Of a stretch of 37,856 nt of DNA, positions 1-9,182 are shown piece by piece. Position 1 is the stretch's first letter, and every line of letters begins with the position of its first letter. The notes under the pieces are model-generated. The model did no database searches. It worked only from the letters and a program-made list of their open reading frames with translations, and was not told where the DNA came from. Source of the DNA: Bacteroidota bacterium. GTDB taxonomy: Bacteria > Bacteroidota > Bacteroidia > Chitinophagales > Chitinophagaceae. Location: positions 1-37,856 of the forward strand of contig JAFDXP010000073.1 of the NCBI GenBank assembly GCA_018267875.1. The letters are read 5' to 3'. The position numbers were made by a program, and so were the translations under genes.

Positions 1-80
1 GGCCGGCCTGTCACCCGACGGCCAGCCCCAGCCTGCCACACGCCGCCGTGGCCATCCCCCGGCTCGCGCGCCCGAAATGG
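1..80. other. GC-rich end fragment, composition unlike the rest
   Basis: These 80 bases are about 79% G+C by direct count (17 A/T), whereas the rest of the window is clearly AT-rich. No gene is recognisable in them. The stretch lies beyond the terminator of the tRNA at 124-198. The open frame running through it on the minus strand crosses the tRNA and is not a gene. It may be foreign sequence joined during assembly (see findings) or the edge of an acquired segment. Confidence 0.6.
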
Positions 81-117
81 AAAAACCCCGCTGAGTGGCT
101 GCACTCAGCGGGTTTTT
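81..117 (-). terminator. Intrinsic terminator downstream of tRNA-fMet
   Basis: A 10-bp stem (87-96 with 103-112, loop GGCTGC) is flanked by A5 on the left and T5 on the right, so it could stop transcription in both directions. On the minus strand it follows the tRNA 3' end and finishes in a U-run. Its GC-rich stem resembles the flanking GC-rich block more than other terminators in the window. Confidence 0.8.
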
Positions 118-123
118 CGTATT

Positions 124-198
<75 letters not shown>

Positions 199-207
199 AT
201 GAGGTTG

Positions 208-238
208 CAAAAGTAGGCAAATAATCTAAACTACCAAA
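208..238 (-). promoter_or_regulatory. Promoter of tRNA-fMet
   Basis: Read on the minus strand this is TTTG (238-235), a 19-base spacer and TACTTTTG (215-208), an exact match to the Bacteroidota TTTG-N19-21-TAnnTTTG consensus. It ends nine bases before the tRNA 5' end, which fits transcription starting just upstream of the tRNA. Confidence 0.75.
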
Positions 239-330
239 AGGAAATTGCGTGTAAGCTGTATTTATTTTTTTAGATGCTTTTTTTTGATTTTATTAAAATT
301 CATGAAAAGCAATAGGGGCTTAGTTTTCAA

Positions 331-1275
331 TTAAACAATCAATCGAAAACCACGTAGAAAATCTTCAATAGGCATTTGTTTCTTGCCCTCCATTTGAATT
401 TGGTCGAGGTAAATCCAACCATTCGCGGCAGCAATCCTTAAATAGTGTTTATGATCGGTTTCAATAGTGCCTGTAACAACTTTTGATGTAGTGTATTCTG
501 CATGAGCTTTGAAAATTTTGATCAGCTTTCCTTGCAGTGTTGCGTGTGCAGTTGGGTAAGGTGCTAAACCTCTTATTAGATTGATAATTTCGTTCGTTGA
601 TTTGTTCCAATCTATAAATAAATCGTCCTTAAAAATTTTGGGAGCATGTTTCAACTTTAGATAGTCAACTTTTGACTGTGGCGTTTCTATAATAGATTCA
701 TCAGTTAAACCGGCAATCGTGTCTATCAATAATTGAGCTCCAGCTATCATGAGTTTGTCATGAATAGTTCCGGCATTGTCTGTTTGTGTTATCTCAATTT
801 TCTTTTGCAAGAGTATGTCTCCGGTATCTATTTCGTGTTTCAATTTAAAGGTCGTAACGCCTGTTTCGCTTTCTCCATTTATGATTGCCCAATTGATAGG
901 TGCTGCTCCTCTATATTGTGGCAATAGGGATGCATGGACATTGATAGTGCCCAAAGCAGGCATATTCCAAACCACCTCTGGCAACATTCTAAAAGCTACA
1001 ACTACTTGCAAATCGGCACGCAGATCTTTGAGTTGAGTAAGGAAATCAACGTTTTTAAGTTTTTCAGGTTGTAAAAGATTAAGGTTTTGCGCTTCTGCAT
1101 ATTCTTTTACGGCAGACTTGTGCAGGTGCATTCCTCTTCCGGCAGGCTTGTCGGGCGATGTTACCACACCAACTATTTGAGTACCTGCTTCAACAAGGGC
1201 TTTTAGAGATGCAACGGCAAACAATGGAGTACCCATGAATACTATGCGAAGATCTTGAAGTTGTCTTTTTTTCAC
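331..1275 (-). CDS. fmt: Methionyl-tRNA formyltransferase
   Basis: Transfers a formyl group from 10-formyl-tetrahydrofolate to Met-tRNA(fMet) in the cytoplasm, producing the initiator used in translation. The 314-residue length is normal. The N-terminal formyltransferase fold starts with RIVFMGTPLFA (10-20), and the conserved NVHASLLPQYRGAAPI (112-127) supplies the catalytic Asn and His. DTGDI (150-154) carries the family's conserved Asp. The C-terminal part matches the tRNA-binding OB-fold domain. The start at MKKRQL lies directly upstream of the first beta strand. A -7 element (TAGCTTTG on the minus strand) precedes it. It lies in the same direction as, and upstream of, the initiator tRNA gene, its substrate once charged. 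Identification is very secure. Confidence 0.97.
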   Translation of the reverse strand: MKKRQLQDLRIVFMGTPLFAVASLKALVEAGTQIVGVVTSPDKPAGRGMHLHKSAVKEYAEAQNLNLLQPEKLKNVDFLTQLKDLRADLQVVVAFRMLPEVVWNMPALGTINVHASLLPQYRGAAPINWAIINGESETGVTTFKLKHEIDTGDILLQKKIEITQTDNAGTIHDKLMIAGAQLLIDTIAGLTDESIIETPQSKVDYLKLKHAPKIFKDDLFIDWNKSTNEIINLIRGLAPYPTAHATLQGKLIKIFKAHAEYTTSKVVTGTIETDHKHYLRIAAANGWIYLDQIQMEGKKQMPIEDFLRGFRLIV

Positions 1276-1300
1276 GATTATAATTGCTTCTAAGTGCCTA

Positions 1301-1308
1301 CAAAGCTA
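1301..1308 (-). promoter_or_regulatory. -7 element upstream of fmt
   Basis: TAGCTTTG on the minus strand matches TAnnTTTG and ends 25 bases before the fmt start codon. I see no clear -33 TTTG at the expected distance. Confidence 0.5.
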
Positions 1309-1364
1309 ATGTCCCCAGTTTTTTTATAGCACATTGATTAAACTATTTGTCAACAAAGCAGTCT

Positions 1365-1372
1365 TACTTTTG
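1365..1372 (+). promoter_or_regulatory. -7 element upstream of the first ECF sigma gene
   Basis: TACTTTTG matches TAnnTTTG and ends only eight bases before the ATG at 1381, so the mRNA would be nearly leaderless. A TTTG at 1346-1349 is present, but its 15-base spacing is shorter than consensus. Confidence 0.5.
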
Positions 1373-1380
1373 AGTTTTAG

Positions 1381-1941
1381 ATGAATCATTCAGGTTTTAT
1401 TATCGAAGATCAATTGTTGCTGGCTTCTTTTAGGCAGCCTGAGTCGCGTGAATTAGCTTACACACAGTTAATTAGAAAATATCAAGAACGTTTGTATTGG
1501 CATATCCGCCGCTTAGTGATTGTGCATGAAGATGCAGACGATGTGTTGCAAAACGTGTTTATCAAAGTGTGGAAAGGGTTGGATAATTTTAGGGAGGAAG
1601 CAAATTTGTACACATGGCTATATAAAATAGCAACCCACGAAGCACTTAGCTGGCTTGAAATACAGAAGAGAAGACAAACCATTTCGATTGATCATGATGA
1701 AAGCCCTATGGTGGCTGCATTAGAAGCACAAAAGGGGTTTGATGCAAATAAATTAGAATGGAAATTACAACGAGCTATTCAATCATTACCCGAAAAGCAG
1801 CGTTTAGTGTTTACATTACGATACTATGACGAAATGCCCTACGAAAAGATGTCTGAAGTATTGGGTACCTCTACCGGTGCATTAAAAGCATCTTATCATC
1901 ATGCAGTAAAAAAAGTAGAAGATTTTCTATTACAGAATTAA
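1381..1941 (+). CDS. ECF-type RNA polymerase sigma factor
   Basis: Small sigma-70 family factor (186 residues) that would direct RNA polymerase to a stress- or envelope-related regulon. Region 2 is visible at about 24-90, including DADDVLQNVFIKVWKGL and the TWLYKIATHEAL segment. Region 4 at about 135-183 has LPEKQRLVFTLRYYDEMPYE followed by a helix-turn-helix that ends in HHAVKKVEDFL. No sigma 1 or 3 region is present, as expected for the ECF group. It is followed 34 bases later by a one-helix protein and then a Spy/CpxP-like protein, a common Bacteroidota arrangement in which the second gene controls the sigma factor. The regulon cannot be deduced from sequence. Confidence 0.93.
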   Translation: MNHSGFIIEDQLLLASFRQPESRELAYTQLIRKYQERLYWHIRRLVIVHEDADDVLQNVFIKVWKGLDNFREEANLYTWLYKIATHEALSWLEIQKRRQTISIDHDESPMVAALEAQKGFDANKLEWKLQRAIQSLPEKQRLVFTLRYYDEMPYEKMSEVLGTSTGALKASYHHAVKKVEDFLLQN

Positions 1942-1975
1942 ACCTTGATACAGTAAAAACATCAAAGTATATGTT

Positions 1976-2509
1976 ATGAAAGGAAGTACAGAAGTTTGGG
2001 AAGAATTAAGTGCAATGGGAAGTAGCTTGAACGCCATTTCACGAACAATGCCTTTCGATCTTCCATCTGAATATTTTAAAAATCTACCTAATGAAGTTAA
2101 TCTTTACCTGAGCCAGAATGATCGTGTTCATTTGCCGGAAAGCAAGATGCCATTTTCTGTTCCTAATCAATATTTTGAGCAATTACCCAAACAAATCTTA
2201 CAAAGAACTAAACAATCGTCGCTCAATAAAAAAGTTGGTTTAGTTACTATTCTTTTGAATAAAAAAATTCAATTAGCAGCCGCTGCTGTTATTGTATTAA
2301 TAGTTGGTAGCACTTTAGGCATTTCTCTTTTGAAAAGCAAAACTTTTGAGGGGCAATTAGCCAAAATTCCGGTTCAATCTGCTCAAGAATATGTTATGCA
2401 AACTTCACCCTACTTAATATCAAATAGCAACAGCACTTTAAATATCGTACCTAACCAATTATCAAGAACAGAAATAAAACAGTATTTAGATGAAACAGGA
2501 TGGCAGTAA
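1976..2509 (+). CDS. One-helix membrane protein, putative anti-sigma partner
   Basis: No family is recognised with certainty. The 177-residue protein has a soluble N-terminal part with a duplicated motif: MPFDLPSEYFKNLPNE at 25-40 and MPFSVPNQYFEQLPKQ at 58-73. A single membrane helix follows at about 99-119 (AAAAVIVLIVGSTLGISLL), then a short C-terminal tail. Position directly after an ECF sigma gene, predicted cytoplasmic N-terminus and single membrane span suggest an anti-sigma or accessory role; this is inference from context. Its 3' end overlaps the next gene by 20 bases in another frame, so the three genes probably form one operon. Confidence 0.75.
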   Translation: MKGSTEVWEELSAMGSSLNAISRTMPFDLPSEYFKNLPNEVNLYLSQNDRVHLPESKMPFSVPNQYFEQLPKQILQRTKQSSLNKKVGLVTILLNKKIQLAAAAVIVLIVGSTLGISLLKSKTFEGQLAKIPVQSAQEYVMQTSPYLISNSNSTLNIVPNQLSRTEIKQYLDETGWQ

Positions 2510-2972
2510 ATTCAAAATTTATGTAAACCTCTTTGACCACCTGAAACGGATTGCGTTATTGTGTGTGTTTATTTTAATGGGGTTGTCTATTCATGCTTCG
2601 GGCCAAATGCCCGGAAAACGACATGAACGAATTCATGCATTGAAAGCTGCTTACATTACAGATAGGTTACAGCTTTCTGGAAAACAAGCAGAACAATTTT
2701 GGCCTATTTACAACCAATATGAAGCAGATGTTAAAGCCTTGCGCAAAACTTTCTTATCCAATCAACAAGGAAGTGGAAATGTGCTAAACAATAGAAATGC
2801 CTATAAAATGATAGATGAAAATCTTGATTATCAAGAAGCATTAATTAAACTAAAAAGGCAGTATAATTTGGAATTTATAAAAGTACTTTCAGCTCAACAA
2901 TTGAATGACTTGTACCTATCTGAGCATGAATTTAGGCAGATGTTGATTCAGCGAATTCATGATCGTAAATAA
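2490..2972 (+). CDS. Secreted Spy/CpxP-like helical protein
   Basis: A 160-residue protein with a signal peptide (hydrophobic RIALLCVFILMGLSIHA at about 20-36, cut probably after ASGQ). The mature part is almost all helical and charged, with the pattern ITDRLQLSGKQAEQFWPIYN near 55-74 and LSAQQLNDLYLSEHEFRQML near the C-terminus, resembling the LTxxQ repeats of Spy/CpxP periplasmic sensors. In that family the protein buffers misfolded envelope proteins; here that is inference. It overlaps the upstream gene by 20 bases and is the last gene of the sigma operon, consistent with an envelope-stress circuit. It ends six bases from the stop of the convergent FUSC gene. Confidence 0.8.
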   Translation: MKQDGSKFKIYVNLFDHLKRIALLCVFILMGLSIHASGQMPGKRHERIHALKAAYITDRLQLSGKQAEQFWPIYNQYEADVKALRKTFLSNQQGSGNVLNNRNAYKMIDENLDYQEALIKLKRQYNLEFIKVLSAQQLNDLYLSEHEFRQMLIQRIHDRK

Positions 2973-2978
2973 GTATGA

Positions 2979-5162
2979 TTAGGAGTCTTGATCACGATTG
3001 TTTGCATAAGCAGTAATGTCTCCATGCAAGGCTTTCAACTCTACCAATAGTTTGCCTGCATATCGTTGTTGCTCCTTGTTTAAATCAGAAATAATCTGGC
3101 ATGTATTTTCATTAGTAGTAAATAATAGGGTCAGGTTTGGGTGTATGATTTGAAGTAGGTTTAAAGATTTTTCAAACCATTCTTTGCATTGTTCTAACAA
3201 CACAGTTGATTCATGATTTTCTTCAATTTTGAAATGATCATGTTCAAATTCCAAATTGATATTGGTCAATTCGTGGGTTATTCTCACATTGTGATTCAAT
3301 AATTGAAAAAAGGCAATAACACGCTTTTTATTGCTTTTTCCGGGTTCTTCCGTAAAACGAGTAAAGGAGTCAAAGGCATTACTGTTTTTGCTCTCTGCAT
3401 TCCGTTTGTTTTTGGTCCATGCAGAAGGACGTTTGGCTAAATATAAAGTCGCCATGAAATATTCATAATTGCCCTGAACAGCTTCGGCAAAGAGAGTTGG
3501 TAAAGAATAACGATCCCAAGTAGGAAGTAGTGTAAAACCTGCTATGATGGCTAATAATGCTCCCGAAACAGTGCAAATTGCACGAATACCAATGAGCATA
3601 GGATTGATGCTTTCCTCCACATCAAACAACAAAACCAAACTTACAGTGATAAAAAAAACGGCAATGGAATATCGTTTTCTAATGAAATAAACCATAAACA
3701 AAAAGCACAAAAACAACATCAGTTCTTTAGCATACATGGCTGTTGGTAGGCGAATTAAAAGCCCACCAACTAAGCCGCCTGTTAAGGTTCCTACTACACG
3801 ATCTATGGCCTTTTTCCAAGTGGCATTAAAGTATGGTTGCATGACAATCATAACAGTAAATGGCAACCAATACCCATGATTTATATGAAACCACTTATAC
3901 ACAAACAAGGCAAAACCAGCAGCCAATGCACTTCTAAGTCCATACCGAGCGTTATTCGATTTGAAGTTGAATAACATTTTCATGTTCTGGAAAAGATGTC
4001 GTGGATGCAACACCCATAAAGTTTGCATGAGTGAATAACTTTTGAAAACAGAACGATCGTCGCCCATCATTTCTAATTGCTCTAAGCCACGCTCCATAAG
4101 CTTTTGACTCCGCTCAAGCAATAGAATAACTCGGTTTATCATGTTGATGGTTGTGTTGTCAAAATATGTTCTTTGGTCTTTTAGCAATTCGGTCATTCGG
4201 GCAAGCCTAGCTAATCGGGAACGAATTAAAAGCTCTTCTTCTCCTTTTAAGTTCACTACAAAAGCAGACATTCGTTCTAACGATTGTTGTAATGCCCGTA
4301 AGGCATCGTGAACCTTGGTGCGTAATTCTGTTGGGATTTCTTTTATGCGCACCTCTTCTAATTCTTCACTGATGGTTACAATATTTGCTGATACTAATGC
4401 GGCTACTTTTCGCAATTGAGCTAATTGAAAACGAATGCTATCTTCATTTTTAGCTTGATGAGCCATTGTTTCAAAAAAATGGAAAGAATTGTTAAGCATA
4501 GAACGTACTTCCTTTTCTTTGAGGTATAATTCTCTAATTGTGCTGCGAGTCGCTTTACCATCCCAACCTTGAAGGACAGTGATTGCCAAATCAGATGTAG
4601 CGCGCCAAATAAGGGCAATGCTTCGTCTATAAGGTCGTTGAGCGGGGGTTAAAAGAGAGGCTGAAAGCCCAACAAAGGTCGTCCAAGCACCTCCAAATGC
4701 TACTAACTGAAGCCTTTCCCACACATCCTTTTGATGCAATGGAGGGTAGGCATTGGAAATAATAAATAATACCAATACACCTACCGATATTCCTGCTCCA
4801 CGGTCACCTAAATTTTTGAAAAGCCCCGAAATGATGCCAACCAAAATCATTGCCGGAACACTTAGCCAAAGGCTATTTGCCGTTACACTTCCTAATGCTG
4901 CAAATAGAGAAGTTAAGATTGCACCACCCACCAAAACCCGCACTCGCTGTGCAAAAGAGCCTTTTAATTCTATCCAGCATAAACATTCAGCTACAAGGGT
5001 TATCCAACTGGCATCTTGCAGTCTATTGTTGTAAACACCCCAAATAATTGGCACGGTTGCAGTTACTGCCATTCTTAATCCCCATGCAAACAAGGGTTCA
5101 AAATTTTCATTTTGAATGAGTATATGAAGTTGTTTGAAGGGATGATTCATCAGCTTAGGCAA
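2979..5162 (-). CDS. FUSC family membrane protein
   Basis: A 727-residue integral membrane protein of the fusaric-acid-resistance/YccS type. Two hydrophobic blocks, about 25-170 and 410-545, each with several membrane segments, are separated by a long cytoplasmic helical region (about 180-400). The second block contains the typical RYGLRSALAAGFALFVYKWF and GYWLPFTVMIVMQP segments and DRVVGTLTGGLVGGLL. The C-terminal 170 residues are soluble. Family members are proposed efflux or aromatic-acid transport components, but no substrate can be assigned. An in-frame Met at residue 5 is an equally good start. The gene lies 17 bases after the TlpA-like gene and may be co-transcribed with it. Confidence 0.88.
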   Translation of the reverse strand: MPKLMNHPFKQLHILIQNENFEPLFAWGLRMAVTATVPIIWGVYNNRLQDASWITLVAECLCWIELKGSFAQRVRVLVGGAILTSLFAALGSVTANSLWLSVPAMILVGIISGLFKNLGDRGAGISVGVLVLFIISNAYPPLHQKDVWERLQLVAFGGAWTTFVGLSASLLTPAQRPYRRSIALIWRATSDLAITVLQGWDGKATRSTIRELYLKEKEVRSMLNNSFHFFETMAHQAKNEDSIRFQLAQLRKVAALVSANIVTISEELEEVRIKEIPTELRTKVHDALRALQQSLERMSAFVVNLKGEEELLIRSRLARLARMTELLKDQRTYFDNTTINMINRVILLLERSQKLMERGLEQLEMMGDDRSVFKSYSLMQTLWVLHPRHLFQNMKMLFNFKSNNARYGLRSALAAGFALFVYKWFHINHGYWLPFTVMIVMQPYFNATWKKAIDRVVGTLTGGLVGGLLIRLPTAMYAKELMLFLCFLFMVYFIRKRYSIAVFFITVSLVLLFDVEESINPMLIGIRAICTVSGALLAIIAGFTLLPTWDRYSLPTLFAEAVQGNYEYFMATLYLAKRPSAWTKNKRNAESKNSNAFDSFTRFTEEPGKSNKKRVIAFFQLLNHNVRITHELTNINLEFEHDHFKIEENHESTVLLEQCKEWFEKSLNLLQIIHPNLTLLFTTNENTCQIISDLNKEQQRYAGKLLVELKALHGDITAYANNRDQDS

Positions 5163-5179
5163 AGTTCTGCTGAATAAAT

Positions 5180-5662
5180 TTAGTAGGCTAATTGTTTGTC
5201 AATGAGTAATTGTAACTGACCGGCTGAAATTATTCCCTCAAAAAAATTAGTATAGCTTGTGTTTTGGTAACAAATATACGTGAAGGGTATGCCGCCTGAC
5301 CAATTGGACGTTAATTGCATCAAGAAAGGTGCGGCAGGATCTGTAAGCCAAATAATTTCAGGTTGGATTTTTTTTCTGGCAGCAAATTTAGACAGTCTTT
5401 TCGGATACATGGAGGCATCATCAACGCTTACTAATAAGACTTTAACGGGCTTATGAGAATAATACATTTCAAGCTTATTCCATTCGGGCAATTCGCGCAC
5501 ACAAGGTCCGCACCAGGTAGCCCAGAAGTTGATTACGAAAACGGTGTCTGTATGTGCTATTCGACTTTTTAAAGTTTCTACGCTGGAAGATGAAACCGAT
5601 TGAGCTTCTGCTAAAAAAGACGATAAAATGAGTAAGAAAAATAAGACTGAGCGAATGATCAT
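5180..5662 (-). CDS. TlpA-like thioredoxin-fold protein
   Basis: A 160-residue exported thiol-disulfide oxidoreductase. A signal peptide (MIIRSVLFFLLILSSFLAEAQ) is followed by a single thioredoxin fold with active site NFWATWCGPCVRELPEW (Cys51 and Cys54). The cis-proline loop appears as GIPFTYIC in the second half. Such proteins reduce or shuffle disulfides in the periplasm, for example during cytochrome c maturation; no partner is encoded beside it. It begins 34 bases downstream of the large barrel gene, but a TATTTTTG -7 element sits four bases before its ATG, so it may have its own nearly leaderless transcript. Confidence 0.9.
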   Translation of the reverse strand: MIIRSVLFFLLILSSFLAEAQSVSSSSVETLKSRIAHTDTVFVINFWATWCGPCVRELPEWNKLEMYYSHKPVKVLLVSVDDASMYPKRLSKFAARKKIQPEIIWLTDPAAPFLMQLTSNWSGGIPFTYICYQNTSYTNFFEGIISAGQLQLLIDKQLAY

Positions 5663-5666
5663 TTTT

Positions 5667-5674
5667 CAAAAATA
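5667..5674 (-). promoter_or_regulatory. -7 element directly before the TlpA-like gene
   Basis: TATTTTTG on the minus strand matches TAnnTTTG and ends four bases before the start codon. If used, the transcript would have essentially no leader. No -33 element is evident. Confidence 0.35.
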
Positions 5675-5696
5675 ATGATCAAAAGAAATAGAAAAC

Positions 5697-8600
5697 TTAC
5701 TTCTTTTTGATATTTATTTGTCGCCTTTTTTGACGAATTTCAAAGTAAATATGCTTGTTGTGGTTATTAATAAGGTCAGCCGGTATAGCCGATTGAGTAG
5801 GCTTAAATTGATCAGTAAATGCAGCATCACTGAGCGTAACAACATATTTTCCCGAGGGTAGATTGAAATAAAACTCACCTGCATCGTCAGTTAGTGTTGT
5901 ATATTGTTCACCTGCTTCTCCGGTAGCTATAACTTTAATATTGTGTGGATTAAAATCAGCGTTTGAAAGCGAATCTTTTTCAATCAGCAATTTGCCGGAT
6001 AATACGCGACTTACTTTGTAAGGAATATCAATAGTTCGATTTCCTTTCAATTCAAAATATTGAATTGTTCCACCGGCAGGCATCCATCCTTTTAATTTAC
6101 TACTAAAGCCAAAATCTGCTTTGTAAGCACCTTTTTCCGTGTTTTTATAAATTACCATTCCATTGCCATCGCTTACAAATAAATCACCGTTTAAGGATAA
6201 AGTTTGACCGGCAACCGCCTCTTCACCTTTGTCTTTAACACCATTGCTGTTCATGTCTTTAAACAGTACTAAATTTAGGTTGTAAAACTTCCGCACCGGC
6301 ACAAATGGTGCTTTGATACGCATTCTGAAAGCCGTATTTAGATAGGCATTGTTTGAACCTGCACCACCTAAAGGCAAGATTCCATTGATGGTAAAATCGT
6401 AAGCTTTTGTAGCATAGTTTATGTTGGTAAGTACGCTGGCATTGTAGTTGTTGTCCGGCATAGAACGTGCATAGTTCCCTTGTAATCTAACACTGAGTGC
6501 TTTCTTTAATAGTTTCATTTCAGCATAAGGGCCTAAAATGAGGCGGTTATATTCTGCTTCTTGATGTAAGTAACCGATCAGATCTTGATAATAATATGGT
6601 CCATAGTCAAATCGAAAAGCTGTACCAAATGATTTATATTGGATGGAACCTTGAGAAGTGGTAACAAGTACATTTTTGGATGGTCCGTTAGTTACCGACA
6701 TATATCCAGTGTAGTTATTAACGTTGATGAACAGTTTTTTAAATAACAGAGAAGATAAGGTTAGATTGAGGTAGTCAAAATTAGTGTTGTAAGTACCTTC
6801 TCCTTCTTGTTTTTGTTTTTGATTGCCAATGCCTAACGATAAAGAATTGTTTCGAAAAGAAATACCGCCCCTAACGCCTACATTACTAGTTTGAATGTTG
6901 AAAACATTTTCAAAATAAAGGGTGTCTTGCCAATAATTTGAACGACGCATATTATATTCATAATAACCTCCTAAAAAATTGTTTTTTAGCAGCCACCTAA
7001 CATCATGTTGTTGAACGCGTTGCCCCTTAAATGTTCCGGGATAACTATTGCTGTTCATTAATACGTTTGAAGTAATAGCAAGTTTTTTAGTGTTGTATTG
7101 AAAGTTATAGCCAAATGATGTTCCGAGTAAAAACCTTTTAGCACCTTCTTGCAAATACCCATCATTTTTTTCAGCACCAATTCCGGTGATGAAGGTTAAT
7201 CTTCCATCTTTTAATTTGTAGTCGGTTAACTGACTAATGATAGCACTATTCATTCCCGTAACATTATCACGCCGAACAGATAATGCGTCTGAAATTCGCA
7301 AATTGTCGTTCAAATTCATTTGAAGTGCTGCTCCTCCAACTTTTGTATCACCCACACGACTTTTGACCATTGCAAAAACTTCCGCTTTATTTCTTGCTTT
7401 CCAATCATAGCCAAATCGAGCTCCATATCCATCAACCATAAATTCACCTGCACCTTGAATGTTACCTGCACTTGCCGAAAAGTTTTTTCCGGTATAGTCT
7501 AATCGGGCTATGCTATTATTGTTTGTTTGACCTTGAGCATACGTGTTGCTGCGAAAAGACATGGTAACACGATCATAATCACTAAAATCAAGTGTTCCAT
7601 AAAGAGCACCATAATATTGAAGAGGTGCGTCCTTGCCGGAATACATAGCTCCTACTTCAAATTGTAAAGGCATTTCTAAAAAAGCAGAATTATGGTCGCG
7701 AAGCAAAAAACCAATTTTAGAAACAGATTGAATCAGATTGATAACTTCTTTTTTATCGCTTGTCAAAGAAATGCGAATATCTTCTTTCCGCAATAATGAA
7801 TATTGACTTTCAGAAATGGTGATAGGAAGGGAAATGGTTGTATCCTTCCCTGGTCTTAAATTAAGTTCAATATTGGCATTAAATTTCAGTAGTTGATTGG
7901 CTGCAGAAACTTTATAATGACCTGGTGTATTCCCTGCATTTTTTAAATAAACCGGAAAGCTTGTATTCTTCTGATAACTTGTCAGAACAAGGTTTGAATT
8001 AGGCAAAGAGCCTTTAAAATTGGAATACTCTTGCACCTTTATTTTGTAGAAGGTTTTCCTACTGTCCATTACTCCGGTATTGAATCTGTATTCAATGCGA
8101 ACTTGTTGCCAATTGGCAGTATTGTTTCCAGATGGCGTAAAGCGCATTGGTATGATGGTGTTGGCAAAAGCTTCTAAGGTAATGTTGGCAACATTGGGTG
8201 TAATCATTTGCCAACTGGAAGGCCCTGCTATGATTACCTGAAGTTCAAGCCTATTGGCAGTGTTGTTTGATAATGTGAGGGTATTGTAAACAAAATCTTT
8301 GTTGCTACTTGCAATGACTGAATCATACAGAACTTTAGCTGTAAAAACAGATTTCATCTGATCGTTCATGTTTGCTTGAACAGAAGCGTTGAAATAGCTG
8401 CTACCGCTATTTTCAGCAACTAAATTATTGTCTGTGCCTACGCCTTTATAGGTTGAGTCTGAAAAGGTTACTTTAGTTGCTAATTTTCTAAACTTTTCCG
8501 GCTCTAATTCTTGTTCTAATTTATAAACTTCATCATCGGCTAATTGTATTTCTAATTTGGGAGGCAAAACTGGTGCTGAGTGATGGGAAACAAGCGTATC

Positions 8601-9182
8601 CTTGATATAAGGGCTTGGTAAATGTTGTTTATGAGGTATGTGCCCGGTGCTATTGATATGCTCTTGTGGAAGTGATTTTTTATCTGGGACTTGATTGGGT
8701 GTGGAGTAGGGTGTAGTATTTGCGGTTATTGAATTAGTTGAATTTTGGAAGGAGTGCGTTGTTGTATTATTGATTGCTGTTTTTGACTTTAATGGTATTC
8801 CTTTAATGGCTTCATTTTTTGATAGAGTATCATCCAAAATTCCCGAATTGTTTTGAGTATGAGAATTTGCAGAATTCAAATTGGAGGTTGCTTTAGAAAT
8901 AGAATTGTGTGCATAAGATTGAGAGTCAGTTCCCGATAAGTTTGTCGTTGGATTTAGGTGTAGGGTATCTGCCAGTCCATAACTTTTTGTTGAGTTTGAT
9001 TTGGTTGAAGAATCTGAAAGATGATTTTGTTTATTTGATTTTTCTTGAAAATAGCTTGAAATACGTTGGTTTGAAGAAGTTTCATGTTGTTTATTGCAAG
9101 ATCGAAATAGCCAAAATAAAGCAATCACGATAGCAATGCTACCGAGTATGCCCCAAAACTTATTTCCATTTTCTCCTTTCAT
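5697..9182 (-). CDS. Large usher-like outer-membrane protein
   Basis: No named family is recognised with certainty. I place the start at the Met of MKGENGNKFW (9182, 1161 residues) because it directly precedes the hydrophobic segment; the frame stays open to another Met at 9257. In order: a hydrophobic segment (about 8-26, ending in FRSC, a poor lipobox); a Ser/Thr/Asn-rich linker to about 215; a region resembling Ig-like beta domains (about 240-500); a long stretch of alternating aromatic strands consistent with a beta-barrel (about 510-970); an SdrD-like Ca-binding segment DMNSNGVKDKGEEAVAG near 976; and a carboxypeptidase-regulatory-like Ig domain at the C-terminus. The order resembles a fimbrial usher or surface-protein exporter. 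No pilin or chaperone gene is adjacent. Function is inference. Confidence 0.75.
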   Translation of the reverse strand: MKGENGNKFWGILGSIAIVIALFWLFRSCNKQHETSSNQRISSYFQEKSNKQNHLSDSSTKSNSTKSYGLADTLHLNPTTNLSGTDSQSYAHNSISKATSNLNSANSHTQNNSGILDDTLSKNEAIKGIPLKSKTAINNTTTHSFQNSTNSITANTTPYSTPNQVPDKKSLPQEHINSTGHIPHKQHLPSPYIKDTLVSHHSAPVLPPKLEIQLADDEVYKLEQELEPEKFRKLATKVTFSDSTYKGVGTDNNLVAENSGSSYFNASVQANMNDQMKSVFTAKVLYDSVIASSNKDFVYNTLTLSNNTANRLELQVIIAGPSSWQMITPNVANITLEAFANTIIPMRFTPSGNNTANWQQVRIEYRFNTGVMDSRKTFYKIKVQEYSNFKGSLPNSNLVLTSYQKNTSFPVYLKNAGNTPGHYKVSAANQLLKFNANIELNLRPGKDTTISLPITISESQYSLLRKEDIRISLTSDKKEVINLIQSVSKIGFLLRDHNSAFLEMPLQFEVGAMYSGKDAPLQYYGALYGTLDFSDYDRVTMSFRSNTYAQGQTNNNSIARLDYTGKNFSASAGNIQGAGEFMVDGYGARFGYDWKARNKAEVFAMVKSRVGDTKVGGAALQMNLNDNLRISDALSVRRDNVTGMNSAIISQLTDYKLKDGRLTFITGIGAEKNDGYLQEGAKRFLLGTSFGYNFQYNTKKLAITSNVLMNSNSYPGTFKGQRVQQHDVRWLLKNNFLGGYYEYNMRRSNYWQDTLYFENVFNIQTSNVGVRGGISFRNNSLSLGIGNQKQKQEGEGTYNTNFDYLNLTLSSLLFKKLFINVNNYTGYMSVTNGPSKNVLVTTSQGSIQYKSFGTAFRFDYGPYYYQDLIGYLHQEAEYNRLILGPYAEMKLLKKALSVRLQGNYARSMPDNNYNASVLTNINYATKAYDFTINGILPLGGAGSNNAYLNTAFRMRIKAPFVPVRKFYNLNLVLFKDMNSNGVKDKGEEAVAGQTLSLNGDLFVSDGNGMVIYKNTEKGAYKADFGFSSKLKGWMPAGGTIQYFELKGNRTIDIPYKVSRVLSGKLLIEKDSLSNADFNPHNIKVIATGEAGEQYTTLTDDAGEFYFNLPSGKYVVTLSDAAFTDQFKPTQSAIPADLINNHNKHIYFEIRQKRRQINIKKK

